64,000 nucleotides of DNA. Origin: Hydrangea macrophylla (taxonomy: Eukaryota > Streptophyta > Magnoliopsida > Cornales > Hydrangeaceae). Below are positions 10,487 to 21,295 of the stretch, one piece after another (the first letter of the stretch is position 1; the number at the start of each line of letters is the position of its first letter). The stretch covers positions 96,925,887 through 96,989,886 of the forward strand of contig CM066989.1 in the NCBI GenBank assembly GCA_033977485.1, read 5' to 3'. A program made the position numbers and the translations under genes. The notes under the pieces were generated by a model. The model was not told the DNA's origin and made no database searches. It saw only the letters and a list, made by a program, of their open reading frames with translations.

Positions 10487-11873
10487 CGGCTATCTCAGAA
10501 GGGATGTCGATGGGAGCAGGCGGCAAAATGGTAGTAGCAGGGGCAGTAGTAGATGGCTCGGAAGCAATGGTGGAAACAGGATCAGCAACCTCAGAAGCTG
10601 GGACAGCATCAGATGGAACAGTAAGTGGTGGATCCGTAGGAGTAGCAACATGTGACGGGTCAGCAGCCGGCGGAGCAGATGGGGTGGCCGTGGGATGGTG
10701 AGCAGAGTGAACAGCCTGATCAACCCCTATCTGAATCAAAATGGACTCCAGTAAAGTCTGGATCTGATCCATCCTGCCCTCGAGTCTAATCCTGGCCTCT
10801 CTCTCCTCCAATAATAGCTCGCGAACTGTCGGGAGAGGCACAAAAGAAGAAGACTCTCCCTGGGCACGAGACTGCGACCGCTGTCGCAGCTCAAACTGCT
10901 GAACCGCAGCAACTGGATCATCCTCATCATCCGAATCAAGCTCCTCCACCTCGGTGGGTGTCCCTGAAGCTCCGGCCTCCGTGTCTGTACCGCCACGCCT
11001 CTTCTTCCTCCCCCGCACCCTCGCTGTCCCTTTCCCCTTGCGCTTCCTCTTCTGAGCGTCGGAGCGGCGAGCAGCCGCCTCGCTAAATCGGCGGGGAGAA
11101 GGGCGGATATCATCCCCAGGGAGCTCGAGGAACCCGGCATCGGCCATGACCCTCTGAATAGCCCAAGCACCCTTCAGGTGCTTCCTGGACGAGATATAAC
11201 GGGTAGGGTGGACCATAAAATCAATATATAGTCGTGGTATACAAACAGGCTGTCCCGTCCCCACAGCATATAAAACTCGCGCATACCAAGCCGCGATCTT
11301 CTCTCTATAGGACGTCACTAGGAGGCAGTTACTGAGGACCAAATGAAGCATGTGGTAGTCGTCAGTAAGAAAGTGGTCCTCGATCAAAGCATCACCATCC
11401 CAAGACGGAATGGCGCCTCCAGTGAGCTCCCTGATAATAGCGGATGGTGGGGTCACAGGTGCATCAGGCCGGTGGGGGCAAACATACTCAGGTACCTCTG
11501 GTACCCCCAACGCGGCGGAAACGGTCGCGGGACTGATGATGAATGAACGACTCCGAAAGAAGGCATGATAAGTGAATGGCACAAACGGGTCGCTGATCAT
11601 AGTCGCACACGCGCCTCTAATCCATGATAGGTTGACCCTCTTGGCCAACGACAGGAGATCGAACCAGTGAGGCATAGCGCGGATCCGTGTGAGGAACCAT
11701 GGGCTCTCAATCCAGATGTGCTCAATAGGCCGCTCGACCATCACCATCCTCGTCTGAAAGTATCGCTCAAACCATAGCCTGTCCTCGGTATTCCGGAACC
11801 CGTGATCAGGTACCGGATCTGGTATAGTACGGTCGAGGGGCTTAGACTTATGATAGCCCGTCACTGGATTCAT
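10461..11873 (-). CDS. Env-like post-pol ORF of the Athila-like element
   Basis: The open frame runs 12077-10461 (538 codons), but the better start is Met69 (11873, MNPVTGYHKSKPLDRT), giving about 470 residues. The upstream part only translates the GATCGATC palindromes. A splice-acceptor-like TTATTTTCAG|GAC lies 8-17 bases before this ATG. The N-terminal half has the compact motifs WFERYFQ, LSWIRGACATMISDPFVPF and HAFFRSRSFIISPATVSAALGVP. I associate these with the 'putative plant transposon protein' domain found in Athila post-pol ORFs. A basic nuclear-signal-like stretch (KRKRKGKG, RGRKKRRGG), an acidic patch, a short coiled-coil-like part (LLLEEREARIRLEGRMDQIQ) and a Pro/Ala/Thr-rich tail follow. 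No membrane segment is seen in this frame. Its function is unknown; 'env-like' refers to position only. Confidence 0.7.
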   Translation of the reverse strand: MNPVTGYHKSKPLDRTIPDPVPDHGFRNTEDRLWFERYFQTRMVMVERPIEHIWIESPWFLTRIRAMPHWFDLLSLAKRVNLSWIRGACATMISDPFVPFTYHAFFRSRSFIISPATVSAALGVPEVPEYVCPHRPDAPVTPPSAIIRELTGGAIPSWDGDALIEDHFLTDDYHMLHLVLSNCLLVTSYREKIAAWYARVLYAVGTGQPVCIPRLYIDFMVHPTRYISSRKHLKGAWAIQRVMADAGFLELPGDDIRPSPRRFSEAAARRSDAQKRKRKGKGTARVRGRKKRRGGTDTEAGASGTPTEVEELDSDDEDDPVAAVQQFELRQRSQSRAQGESSSFVPLPTVRELLLEEREARIRLEGRMDQIQTLLESILIQIGVDQAVHSAHHPTATPSAPPAADPSHVATPTDPPLTVPSDAVPASEVADPVSTIASEPSTTAPATTILPPAPIDIPSEIADDTPSGVD

Positions 11874-11952
11874 TTTTGCAGTCCTGAAAATAAGACCACA
11901 CAAGATATAGATAAGACTAGGAAGAAAAAGAAACAAAAACAAACACTGCTGG

Positions 11953-12076
11953 AGTTCGATCGATTGAACTGAGTTCGATCGATCGAACTTGAGTAGACTT
12001 CGATCGCTTGAACTTTTATTCGATCGCTCGAACATCTCCCCTTCAATCGCTCGAAACCAGTTCGAGCGATCGAACA
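11953..12076. repeat. Cluster of GATCGATC palindromes before the env-like ORF
   Basis: About six variants of GTTCGATCGATCGAAC stand here, including diverged forms with CGATTGAAC, CGCTTGAAC and CGCTCGAAC. They match the palindrome arrays in the LTRs and lie in the presumed intron or leader just upstream of the env-like ORF. Confidence 0.85.
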
Positions 12077-12417
12077 CAGCGGTGATCAGTAATCGCCGAA
12101 ACGAAAAGAAGACCTAGGTTACACTAATCAAAAGACAATCCTAAGACCAAGGGGACACCCCCTTGGGATTTTCTAACACGAACAAAGATGAAAAGAAAAA
12201 CAAAACTGAGCGGGGCCTACCTCGGTGAATAACCCGCAGTGGGGATGGACCGAAGATGAGATGAAGATGAAGATGATCAGAGGATTGATCAGGGGCTCCC
12301 TCTTGGATGCCAGAAACGAGAATTAGCCGAGTCGCCCTTTCCTCTGTCTTCGAGCGATTGAGAGTGAGGGTGAGGGAAATGAAGAAATGTCCTGAAGACG
12401 CCTCGTTTAAGTGCTTC

Positions 12418-12539
12418 GTTCGATCGATCGAAGGATGTTCGATCGATCGAACACAAATTATTTAATCGATTAAACGTAAACTACAAGCGCTCGAACATTC
12501 AGGCTTCGATCGATCGAACTGGGTTCGATCGATCGAACA
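12418..12539. repeat. Second internal cluster of GATCGATC palindromes
   Basis: Four full copies of TTCGATCGATCGAA (near 12419, 12438, 12504 and 12523) and two degenerate forms (TTTAATCGATTAAAC, AAGCGCTCGAAC) lie in the spacer between post-pol reading frames. Confidence 0.85.
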
Positions 12540-12873
12540 CAAAAATTCCAGAATTTATTGGGATATGAACTACATCACCCCCAACTATCATAAACAAATA
12601 TGGACATGCAGATAGACTGAAATAACAGGTGAAGAACAAGCATGTATGACAGAAATTCCTCCCCAGAATAGAAAATCGCAATTTATATATAATAAAAAAC
12701 TTTATTATTGCATCCAAATTGCACCATTATCATCCCCAACTGTGGTTAAAACCTTATTGAACTAGAAAACCAGAACTAAAACTAAAACTAAAAACCGAAA
12801 ACAAATTGTCAAGGATTACATTCCAGTTGCTAAACAAGAATTGAAATTGAACAGAAACAACTGAAATGTAGCA

Positions 12874-13190
12874 CTAATCTTCGAGTATAAAAATTTCCTC
12901 TTCCACGATCTCTTCATAATCCGCCGAAACTTCAGACGTGAAGTCCAAACTTGATGATTCCCTTTCCCAGAACAATCGAAACGCAGCAAGGACATCATCA
13001 ACCAAGTCTGGAGTCTCCAAGGAATGGCAAGCCCATGCAAGAGGTGATCCAGATGGAGACAAGGATAACGGAGTGTGATTGCGCAATGGACCCTCCTCTT
13101 GCGGCGGAGTGAGTGGGGGCCTTATGTATGGCCCAAGACCATGAATCAGTTGATGTGGAAGGAATACCGGGATGCCATTTAGGAACATAG
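12874..13190 (-). CDS. Small acidic post-pol ORF of the Athila-like element
   Basis: The likely start is MFLNGIPVFLPHQL, just after the acceptor-like TTTTGTCCAG|GCTTGTCACT. The frame stays open for roughly 105 residues, with a proline-rich middle (PPLTPPQEEGP) and an acidic end (ADYEEIVEEEIFILED). The open frame extends further upstream to 13251, but that part reads like a pyrimidine-rich intron end. No known domain is recognised. It may be an exon joined to the next or preceding post-pol frame. Confidence 0.4.
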
Positions 13191-13255
13191 TGACAAGCCT
13201 GGACAAAAGACAACACACTGAAATTAAAACAACAGAACACAAGAAACACAAATTA

Positions 13256-13807
13256 TCACAAAAAGAAAATCAACGAAAAGAAACAAGAATTACAAAGAAA
13301 TGTGACACGTTCCAACCTCACTATTGGCATTGGTTCCCAAAGTGCACTAGCTGGTAAGGGGCATTGGAGCCTGAATAGCAAGTAGCTCAGGTGCACATAT
13401 CTGTATGGGACCAACTCAAGAACAAGGAAGTCATCCACAAAAACAAAGACGGCATTGTGGCGCTCTGGGACGACATCCTGAAGGACATGATCCTCCCATG
13501 GCTCCCACATATCATCGTTTTCCTATTGGGCCATGAGGGCATCATCCACCATGCGTCCCATGTACAGGTCTTCTTCCTCATCCAACTCCTCCTCATTAGG
13601 AAAGTCCATATTTTCAAACGGATTGATGTCCAGGAGAGCAGGGTCGAATGGGATATACCCGATGGAACCATTGATTCGAGTGTGAACCTCAGGATCATAC
13701 GGATGCAAGGGGCAGGGCGTGGGTTCACCCTCAGTCCAGGTGCCACAACAACACTCGGAATCAGCCCATGAACCAATAGAATGGACATCATCACCTCGCA
13801 TATTCAC
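13256..13807 (-). pseudogene. Post-pol ORF interrupted by one stop codon (Athila-like element)
   Basis: Two open stretches in the same frame (13807-13523 and 13510-13256) are separated by a single TAG after ..DDALMAQ. The first starts MNMRGDDVHSIG, seven bases after an acceptor-like CTCTGCTGCAG, and is acidic (NEEELDEEEDLYMG). The second continues ENDDMWEPWEDHV..VFVFVDDFLVLELVPYRYVHL. The shared frame and steady composition suggest one exon with a nonsense change in this copy, or a leaky stop. No domain is recognised. Confidence 0.4.
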
Positions 13808-13960
13808 CTGCAGCAGAGTGGTTTAAGGAATAATGGATTAGAACTAAATCACAAACACGAAAGAACAAACAAAAACTAAACACAAAAGAAAGAAAGAAGC
13901 TAAAATGCAGGGAAAGAAAAGAATATACAACAACAAGTTGAAATTCCACTTGAGATTTTT

Positions 13961-16900
13961 TTAAGTGGTGGAATAGCTGGGCTCATCCAGCTGGATGTGC
14001 TCAACTTCAGAGTGGAAATTCTCCAAGAACGGCTTCAATCTTTGGCCATTGACCTTGAAACAATCGTCGTTCTTTGGATTGACAATCTCGACCGCCCCAT
14101 GTGGAAAAACAGTTTTAACGATGAACGGGCCTGTCCACCGGGAACGGAGTTTACCTGGGAAAAGATGGAGGCGAGAATCATATAGCAACACTTTCTGCCC
14201 CGGCTCAAATGATTTACGAAAAATCGTACGATCGTGTCGAGCCTTCAACTTTTCCTTATGCAACTTTGCAGAGTCATACGCATCTCGTCGTATTTCCTCT
14301 AGCTCTGCAAGTTGGAGCTTGCGCAGCTGACCTCCCTCTTGAATATCAAAGTTCAATGAGCGTGTCGCCCAATAAGCTTTATGTTCAATTTCAACCGGAA
14401 GGTGGCAAGCTTTCCCGTAAACTAGTCTATACGGGGACATACCAAGATTCGTCTTATAGGCAGTACGGTATGCCCATAACGCGTCAGTCAATTTGTATGC
14501 CCAGTCTTTTCGATTGGAACTAACCGTTTTCTCGAGAATATGCTTGATTTCTCGGTTAGCCAATTCTGCTTGCCCATTTGACTGTGGATGATAAGCAAGA
14601 GCGATTTTATGATGGACTCCGTATTTCTTGAGAAGTGACTCCAAGGGCCTATTGCAGAAATGCTTGCCTTGGTCACTTAGTAAAGCTTTCGGAGTACCAA
14701 AACGAGACAGAATATGCTCTCTGAGAAATGACATGACCGTTCTGTGGTCATTTCGTCTCGTTGGTATCGCTTCTACCCATTTCGATACATACTCCACAGC
14801 AAGGAGTATGTACTCACAGTTATTCGACTTGGGAAATGGGCCCATAAAATCTATGCCCCAACAATCAAATATTTCAATTGTGATGATAGGGGTTAGAGGC
14901 ATAGAATTCCTTTTAGAAATGGTTCCAAGCTTTTGACAGCGTTGGCATGTCTTACAAAAGGAATAAGCATCTTTGAAGACTGTGGGCCAGTAAAAACCGC
15001 TTTGCAACACTTTTTGTGCGGTCTTCTGCGACGCAAAATGGCCACCGCATGCCTCAGAATGGCATGACGCTAAGATAACGGTTATATCCTCGTTGGGTAC
15101 GCAACGCCGGATGACCTGATCAGCACAGTATTTGAAAAGGTATGGGTCATCAAAGAAAAAATGGCGTGCAAACGAGAGGAACCGTTTCCTATCTTGATTC
15201 GACCAATGGGTCGGTGTTTCACCCGTGACCAGGTAGTTTACCACATCAGCATACCAAGGCAGACTACTTACTGCCAGTAGCTGTTCATCTGGGAACTCAT
15301 CTTTGATGGATTGGGATTCAGTGTTATCGGTAAAAGTCAACCGGGATAAATGATCCGCAACCACATTCTCTACTCCTTTCTTGTCCTTGATTGTTAAATC
15401 AAACTCTTGGAGTAAGAGTATCCAGCGGATAAGCCGTTGTTTAGCGTCTTTCTTTGACAAAAGATACTTAAGGGCCGAATGATCTGTAAAACAGACGATT
15501 GGCGACCCTATCAGGTAAGACCTAAACTTGTCCAGAGCGAATACTACGGCCAGCAGCTCCTTTTCAGTAGTAGTGTAATTCATCTGAGCTTCATTTAACG
15601 TTCGGCTGGCATAGTATATCACATGCGGCTTATTGTCCTTCCTCTGGCCTAGGACTGCGCCAATGGCGTAATCACTAGCATCGCACATTAATTCGAAAGG
15701 CAAACTCCAGTCGGGTGCCTGTATTATAGGTGCGGAGGTGAGGAGATCTTTTAAATCCTCGAAGGACTTCTGGCAACTCTCTGACCACTCGAAAGGTGCA
15801 TCTTTGACAAGAAGTTGACAAAGGGGTCGAGAGATTGCACTGAAATTCTGGATAAATCGACGATAAAAACCCGCATGCCCCAAAAATGAACGAATGTCTC
15901 GCACTGTACGGGGGACAGGTAGGTTTGAGATTATGTCGATCTTAGCCTTATCCACTTGGATTCCTTCATCGGATATTATGTGGCCTAGAACTATACCCTT
16001 GGTCACCATAAAGTGACACTTCTCCCAATTCAAGACTAGGTGTTTGTCCTCACACCTCATTAAAACCTGTTCGAGATTGCTGAGGCAATCCTCGAAGCTA
16101 TGGCCGAATACTGAAAAGTCATCCATGAAAACTTCAAGGATGTTTTCGACCATATCACTAAAGATGCTTAGCATGCACCGCTGAAAGGTAGCCGGTGCAT
16201 TACATAAGCCAAATGGCATTCGTCGGTAGGCGAAAGTACCGAATGGACACGTGAACGTGGTTTTCTCCTGATCTTCAGGAGCAATCTCAATTTGATTGTA
16301 CCCACTGTATCCATCTAAGAAGCAGTAGTACTTATGACCCGCCACTAGTTCTAGCATTTGATCCATGAATGGCAAAGGAAAATGATCCTTTCGGGTCACA
16401 GTATTTAGCTTCCTGTAATCAATACACATTCTCCATCCAGTGGGGACACGTGTCGGTACTAATTCACCCTCTTTGTTCGGAATGACTGTTATGCCCGCTT
16501 TCTTGGGAACTACTTGGGTAGGACTAACCCAAGGACTGTCAGATATTGGATATATCATCCCAACATCAAGCAGTTTAAGTACTTCCTTTTTAACCACTTC
16601 TTGCATGTTGGGATTCAGACGCCTTTGCATTTGCCTTGAGGGTTTGGCGTCTTCCTCCAGATATATCTTATGTGTGCATATGGATGGGCTTATGCCTTTG
16701 AGGTCAGCAATTGTCCATCCCATAGCATCTTTATGTTTTTTTAGCATATCCACTAGCTTACTTTCCTGTTCATGAGTTAAAGCCGATGAAATAATTACAG
16801 GATAAGTTTTTCCAGTTCCTAGGAATGCATATTTCAGCTCTTTTGGGAGCTCCTTCAATTCTAACTCCGGGAACTGGAAACTAGAGGGCATTACCAATTT

Positions 16901-19522
16901 GGTTTTAGGAGGCAGTTGTTCATATGGCATTACCCACATGCAATCGGCTCTATCCTCCTCTATCGTATCCATCATAAGACACGTCTGGTTTAGGTCAGCA
17001 TCCAATGGAGTTGACTCTTCGGGCTGATAGTTATCGCCAAATTGTGTCATCACAACTTCCAAAGGATCTTTATAGTCGACTAAATCAACTTCATCTTCAA
17101 TGACCGTGTCTATATAATGGACTTCCTCCTCATCATCGTATTCTTCAGGTCGGGGATTTGAAAAGATCTTGACATTCAATGTCATGTTCCCGAATACGAT
17201 TGTCATGATACCACTTCTAATCTTGATTGTGGCATCGATGGTGTTGAGGAACGGCCGTCCAAAGATAACCGGGATATGTGCACCAGGATTAGACACAGGT
17301 TCTGTGTCCAATATCACAAAATCCACCGGAAATACAAACGAGTCTATTTGGACCAGGACGTCCTCTAATACCCCTCTAGGGTACTTCACGGATCTGTCTG
17401 CCAACTGCAAAGCAACTCGAGTGGGTTTGAGTTCACCCAACCCTAGCTGTTTATAGACTGAATATGGCAGCAGATTCACGCTTGCTCCTAAATCAAGGAG
17501 TGCGTTGTCTATCTTTTGATTCCCAATTCTGCATGAGACAGTAGGTGTACCGGGATCTTTGAGTTTTGGAGGCAACTCGTTTTGAATGATCGCGCTAGCT
17601 TGGCACGCGACATAAGCATGTTTCTTCACGCTTTGCCTCCTCTTGACCGTGCATAGATCTTTGAGATACTTTGCATAGGCCGGCACCTGCTTGATAGCAT
17701 CTAGGAGTGGAAGGTTAATCTTAACTTGCTTAAACAATTCCAAGAACTCCTGATTCTTCGTCTCATTCTTGGGTTTCTTCAACCGTTGAGGATAAGGTGC
17801 AGGAAAGGGGCATTTTGGTGGTTCTTCCTTAACAGATTCCTTTCCCGGCCTTCGCTCAACTTCTTCTTCTACTCTAGGAGCTTCAAGGTTTTCCTTCATT
17901 GGTTCGTCATTAGTAGACGGCTCCTCCTCTCGAGTAGATGGTAGCTCAACTTCATCATCCAACACTTCCCCCTCTTTGTACACTTCGGGAGTGGACAGAG
18001 GTATGCCTTTTTCTATGACTTTTCCACTTCTCAGTGTGGTCACAGCTTTAGCATGTTCTTGATTATTAGGACCATTGTTATGTCCCTTGGGGTTCTGAAG
18101 TGGTTGGGCAGGGAATGTTCCTCCTGAGCTCTCTTGCCGTGCATCTATCCTCTCTAACGTGGCAGACATTTTACTCATCATTTGGATGAGTTGTTGCGTT
18201 AGATTGGCATTAGCAAGTGGCTCCTCCTCTTGTACCTTCTTGTGCGGGGGCACATAGGCATTGCTTTGTGGTGCATTAGAGGGTTGAGCTTGATTGTAAT
18301 TATTAGTTCTGTTTTGATTGTAATGCTGGGGCGGCCTATTGTTTTGCCCTTGATACTGATTATTGTTGTAGGGCTGCTGTTGATATTGATTTTGGGCCCC
18401 AGCGTTATTTCTCCAATCAAAACCGGGGTGATTCCATCTATTATTGCTTTGAAAAGTATTATTGGAATTCCCCGCCCCTCGAAAACCTTGCATGGCATTC
18501 ATTTCTACAGGGGCTTGCTCTTGAAAATATGGCACATTAGGACAATACTGAGTTGTATGTCCCAACATGTTGCATGTGCCACATGGTTCTTCAGGCATGA
18601 CTTGCCTAGAACTCTCTCCTTTCATGCTTAACTCTTCCACCTTCTTTGCTAGCTCTGCGTACTTAGTCATGAGGCGATCTTCATTGGTTAGCTGATATAA
18701 GCTTTTCTCTTCTACACAGGATATCTGTGATCGTGAGATATTGTCAGAATTTGACCATTCATGAGCGTATTCAGCTAACCATTCGAAATGGGCTTCAGCC
18801 TCTTCAGTGTTTTTTCGCAGAAATGGCCCAGAGCTCATTGTTTCCACCAACTTCTTTGTTTCACCATTTAATCCCTGATAAAAGAAGCTGATCGTTCGCC
18901 ATTTCTCAAACCCATGGTGTGGGCATGAGAGAAGCAAATCTTTGAAACGCTCCCACGCTTGTGTGAAGGTTTCATTGCTCTTTTGTTTATAGGAATTAAT
19001 TTGACGCTGAAGATCTGTGGTCATGCGAGTAGGATAGAATTTCTTCAGAAATGCGGTGCTCATCGCATGCCAGGTGAAAATTGAATTAGGCTTTAGGGAG
19101 TGAAGCCACGCCTTCGCTTTATCTTTCAAAGTAAAGGGGAATAGCATTAAATGTGTCACCTCCCTAGGACAATTTTGCGAGAATGTTTTGCAAACATCCT
19201 CGAAATCGGTGACATGTAAATACGCCTTCTCGCTTTCCATCCCATGAAAAGTGGGAAGCAGTTGAATCATCCCATTGCGAAACTGAAATTCGCCATTGTG
19301 CGGTGGGATTTGAATGCAAGAGGGCGTAGGTGCATGTTCTGGTTGCATGAGATCGCAAAGAGGACGGAGTGCCTCATCGATTGGCACCACAACATTGTCA
19401 CCGTTTTCACTCTGATGGTCATCCATTGATGCAGTTGGAGTGATAATCGGGTTGATGGAACTATCAGAGTCAGAGCAGTAGAATGGATTTCCAAAGAATC
19501 CTTCGATAGAATTCTCGGACAT
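13961..19522 (-). CDS. Intact gag-pol polyprotein, Athila-like (1853 aa)
   Basis: One uninterrupted frame encodes all enzymes of the element. The gag capsid region (about residues 85-250) is followed by a CCHC zinc knuckle, [14 protein letters not shown] (314-327), and an Asn/Gln-rich linker. The protease has DLGAS (677-681) where most proteases have D(T/S)GA; I recall this as usual in Athila. The reverse transcriptase has [14 protein letters not shown] and the catalytic FMDD box (1132-1135). RNase H has D1281, E1320-1322 and D1347. Integrase has an HHCC-like zinc region (about 1488-1529) and a D1558, D1617, E1653 triad with 35-residue D-E spacing, then a GPF/I-type C-terminal module (RWTGPFIV). 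The start [10 protein letters not shown] lies about 115 bp inside the primer site. No stop or frameshift is present, so the copy may be autonomous. Confidence 0.95.
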   Translation of the reverse strand: MSENSIEGFFGNPFYCSDSDSSINPIITPTASMDDHQSENGDNVVVPIDEALRPLCDLMQPEHAPTPSCIQIPPHNGEFQFRNGMIQLLPTFHGMESEKAYLHVTDFEDVCKTFSQNCPREVTHLMLFPFTLKDKAKAWLHSLKPNSIFTWHAMSTAFLKKFYPTRMTTDLQRQINSYKQKSNETFTQAWERFKDLLLSCPHHGFEKWRTISFFYQGLNGETKKLVETMSSGPFLRKNTEEAEAHFEWLAEYAHEWSNSDNISRSQISCVEEKSLYQLTNEDRLMTKYAELAKKVEELSMKGESSRQVMPEEPCGTCNMLGHTTQYCPNVPYFQEQAPVEMNAMQGFRGAGNSNNTFQSNNRWNHPGFDWRNNAGAQNQYQQQPYNNNQYQGQNNRPPQHYNQNRTNNYNQAQPSNAPQSNAYVPPHKKVQEEEPLANANLTQQLIQMMSKMSATLERIDARQESSGGTFPAQPLQNPKGHNNGPNNQEHAKAVTTLRSGKVIEKGIPLSTPEVYKEGEVLDDEVELPSTREEEPSTNDEPMKENLEAPRVEEEVERRPGKESVKEEPPKCPFPAPYPQRLKKPKNETKNQEFLELFKQVKINLPLLDAIKQVPAYAKYLKDLCTVKRRQSVKKHAYVACQASAIIQNELPPKLKDPGTPTVSCRIGNQKIDNALLDLGASVNLLPYSVYKQLGLGELKPTRVALQLADRSVKYPRGVLEDVLVQIDSFVFPVDFVILDTEPVSNPGAHIPVIFGRPFLNTIDATIKIRSGIMTIVFGNMTLNVKIFSNPRPEEYDDEEEVHYIDTVIEDEVDLVDYKDPLEVVMTQFGDNYQPEESTPLDADLNQTCLMMDTIEEDRADCMWVMPYEQLPPKTKLVMPSSFQFPELELKELPKELKYAFLGTGKTYPVIISSALTHEQESKLVDMLKKHKDAMGWTIADLKGISPSICTHKIYLEEDAKPSRQMQRRLNPNMQEVVKKEVLKLLDVGMIYPISDSPWVSPTQVVPKKAGITVIPNKEGELVPTRVPTGWRMCIDYRKLNTVTRKDHFPLPFMDQMLELVAGHKYYCFLDGYSGYNQIEIAPEDQEKTTFTCPFGTFAYRRMPFGLCNAPATFQRCMLSIFSDMVENILEVFMDDFSVFGHSFEDCLSNLEQVLMRCEDKHLVLNWEKCHFMVTKGIVLGHIISDEGIQVDKAKIDIISNLPVPRTVRDIRSFLGHAGFYRRFIQNFSAISRPLCQLLVKDAPFEWSESCQKSFEDLKDLLTSAPIIQAPDWSLPFELMCDASDYAIGAVLGQRKDNKPHVIYYASRTLNEAQMNYTTTEKELLAVVFALDKFRSYLIGSPIVCFTDHSALKYLLSKKDAKQRLIRWILLLQEFDLTIKDKKGVENVVADHLSRLTFTDNTESQSIKDEFPDEQLLAVSSLPWYADVVNYLVTGETPTHWSNQDRKRFLSFARHFFFDDPYLFKYCADQVIRRCVPNEDITVILASCHSEACGGHFASQKTAQKVLQSGFYWPTVFKDAYSFCKTCQRCQKLGTISKRNSMPLTPIITIEIFDCWGIDFMGPFPKSNNCEYILLAVEYVSKWVEAIPTRRNDHRTVMSFLREHILSRFGTPKALLSDQGKHFCNRPLESLLKKYGVHHKIALAYHPQSNGQAELANREIKHILEKTVSSNRKDWAYKLTDALWAYRTAYKTNLGMSPYRLVYGKACHLPVEIEHKAYWATRSLNFDIQEGGQLRKLQLAELEEIRRDAYDSAKLHKEKLKARHDRTIFRKSFEPGQKVLLYDSRLHLFPGKLRSRWTGPFIVKTVFPHGAVEIVNPKNDDCFKVNGQRLKPFLENFHSEVEHIQLDEPSYSTT

Positions 19523-19638
19523 GAACTAGGAGAGTCCCTAGGGTGAAAACTTACCCAAAAGAACCGAAAAGAAAAAGAAAGGAAAAATAGAAAGAGATGA
19601 AGAGAGACTGAGGTAATCTAAAGAATTGATCGTCGCCT
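19523..19638 (-). promoter_or_regulatory. Untranslated leader between primer site and gag
   Basis: This is a 116-bp A/G-rich leader (on the plus strand CTAGGAGAGTCC to AAGAATTGATCGTCGCC). No start codon context or structure beyond this is evident. Confidence 0.6.
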
Positions 19639-19656
19639 TCCCCGGCAACGGCGCCA
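19639..19656 (-). other. Primer-binding site, tRNA-Asp
   Basis: The minus-strand sequence TGGCGCCGTTGCCGGGGA lies six bases inside the 5' LTR. It is complementary to the 3' end of plant tRNA-Asp including CCA. Athila elements typically use tRNA-Asp as primer, which supports the lineage call. Confidence 0.9.
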
Positions 19657-20320
19657 AAAACTTGACACGAGAATTTTCTTGTGCGCTCTTGTGCAGTACC
19701 CAAGTGTAGGTAGACGTGCAAGTAATATCTGGTAAGACCAGGTCGATCCCACAGGGAAGGTGTTGACCTATCGAATTAGACTAACCTCTACAGAAAACAA
19801 AATAAAATAACTAAGTTTGAATGATGGTGCAGAACACGAAGTTCCACAAACTAAGATTACTAATGAAAGTGATTAAAATTAACTAAACAATTTAACTAGC
19901 TAATTAAAACAGTACTTTGAATTAAGGAATTTAACTTTAAAAAGAGAGTGTTGGGATTACACGAATCCGCAGTAACCTAGCCATCTACCATGCATTTGCC
20001 TTGAAGCACAACGGAGTAAATTACCTACAGTTTTCCGTATTCCTCTAAAAATAAAGATTCTATGGCCCTTTCATGACCGGGACCATATCATCACAGTTAA
20101 GTTAAATACGTGAAAGCGGTTTAATTCAATAGTTAAGACTCGCATCCTCAATGGTATTAGCATTGAAAATGGTTTGCAAAATGTATTGAAAGAAAATGCC
20201 TTCGGGCCTTAGTTTTAAAACTGTTTTGACAGACTGAGCATTTATTTGGGACAGAATGATAACAAGTCCTAAAACAAAAAGTCCTGGAATACTGCAGGTA
20301 ACATCCTCAAGAATCCGAGA

Positions 20321-20441
20321 GTTCGATCGATCGACGCGCCTTCGATCGATCGAAGTCCTTCATCCCTCAATCGATCGAACTAACTTCGATCGCTTGACTG
20401 TCTCTGGTTCGATCGATCGAACTGACTTCGATCGATCGAAC
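20321..20441. repeat. LTR palindrome cluster downstream of the TATA box
   Basis: Four full GATCGATC palindromes (near 20321, 20340, 20407 and 20426) and two partial ones (ATCGATCGAAC, TTCGATCGCTTGA) lie in the transcribed part of the LTR. They are repeated in the 3' LTR at 7374-7494. Confidence 0.85.
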
Positions 20442-20850
20442 ACAGCGATTATTCTGCTGCATGGCAGAGGCTGGAGATCACTGTTTCATCGTGATCTCCC
20501 AACCTGGGACTACTCAGACATCGTCTGGAGTGTCGAGGATTGATTTTTAACGTAAGACAACTTTAATACCATGTTTGGTTGCGAGTTATTCATTAAAACT
20601 ATGAAATCTATGGTTTTACCAATGTTTAGCATGCAATATCACGAGATGATTGATTAAACTACTCCTAATACGTGCAGAATATGAATGAACAATATATAGA
20701 TAACCTGGAATTGAAGATACTTGTATAAACTTTGAAGAAATCCAATCCACAATATGAAAAACCTACAAAAATCCAAACAAACTCTCTATCTCTCCTTCTA
20801 AACTGCTAAAATGTAAAAGTGGGCGTCCCAATAGACGTGAACAAAACACA

Positions 20851-20858
20851 TATATATA
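20851..20858 (-). promoter_or_regulatory. TATA box of the Athila-like LTR
   Basis: The minus strand reads TTTTTCTATATATATGTG. It lies between the upstream palindrome cluster and the rest of the LTR, so transcription would start near 20820. The same box is at about 7904-7911 in the 3' LTR. Confidence 0.55.
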
Positions 20859-20926
20859 GAAAAACCTAAGGCACTAGGGTTAAACCCGCATTCTGCTGCG
20901 CACGCAAATGTTTCTGGAAATACCCC

Positions 20927-21038
20927 GTTCGATCGATCGAACTGCGTTCGATCGATCGAACCCTTGATCTTCAAGCGCTTCAACACTCTTCAAGCGATCG
21001 AACTTTCGATCGATCGAACCTTCTACGATCGATCGAAC
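20927..21038. promoter_or_regulatory. Palindrome array upstream of the LTR TATA box
   Basis: Two perfect GTTCGATCGATCGAAC copies (20927-20942, 20946-20961), a partial AAGCGATCGAAC, and TTTCGATCGATCGAAC and TACGATCGATCGAAC stand about 70-180 bp upstream of the TATA box on the minus strand. Each full copy has three CpG sites. The position suits a promoter element or methylation target; this is inference. Confidence 0.5.
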
Positions 21039-21295
21039 TTCACTTTTCAGCTTTAACTTCTTTTGTTTGCATTCCAGCATTCCATTTATTCTGATACTCA
21101 TCTATTCAGTCCGCACAGCAGTGATCTGCATAAACAACAGCTAAAACAATACAACTTATCATAGATTAATCATACTGTATAAAAATTAGCCATGTAATGC
21201 AAATTGCAGATAATACGGGAAGTTGTGATCAAAACTACTACAATTCTTCCTTTTAGCGCGGTTGTATTTTACAAATACCCCCGCTTTGCAAATAT

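Larger units (their letters stand above)
6716..21290 (-). mobile_element. Complete Athila-like Ty3/gypsy retrotransposon
   Basis: The element is bounded by two LTRs of exactly 1628 bp (6716-8343 and 19663-21290; constant offset 12947). They start TG and end CA and are flanked by AATAT at 6711-6715 and 21291-21295. It is transcribed on the minus strand, so the right LTR is the 5' LTR. The order is 5' LTR, tRNA-Asp primer site, intact gag-pol, three post-pol reading frames including a large env-like ORF, a long 3' non-coding region, a polypurine tract and the 3' LTR. The tRNA-Asp primer site, DLGA protease and FMDD reverse transcriptase are typical of the Athila lineage. I saw no difference between the LTRs where I compared them, and their incidental ORFs translate identically. 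The insertion is therefore probably very recent. Confidence 0.95.
19663..21290 (-). repeat. 5' LTR of the Athila-like element
   Basis: It is the same length as the left LTR, with TG..CA termini and the AATAT target duplicate immediately to the right. A TATA box lies at 20851-20858. Palindrome copies lie upstream of it (about 20927-21038) and downstream (about 20321-20441). Confidence 0.95.

Noticed and set aside
16440..18631. Plus-strand ORFs of 70-130 codons inside the Athila gag-pol
   Set aside because: They are shadows of the intact minus-strand polyprotein.
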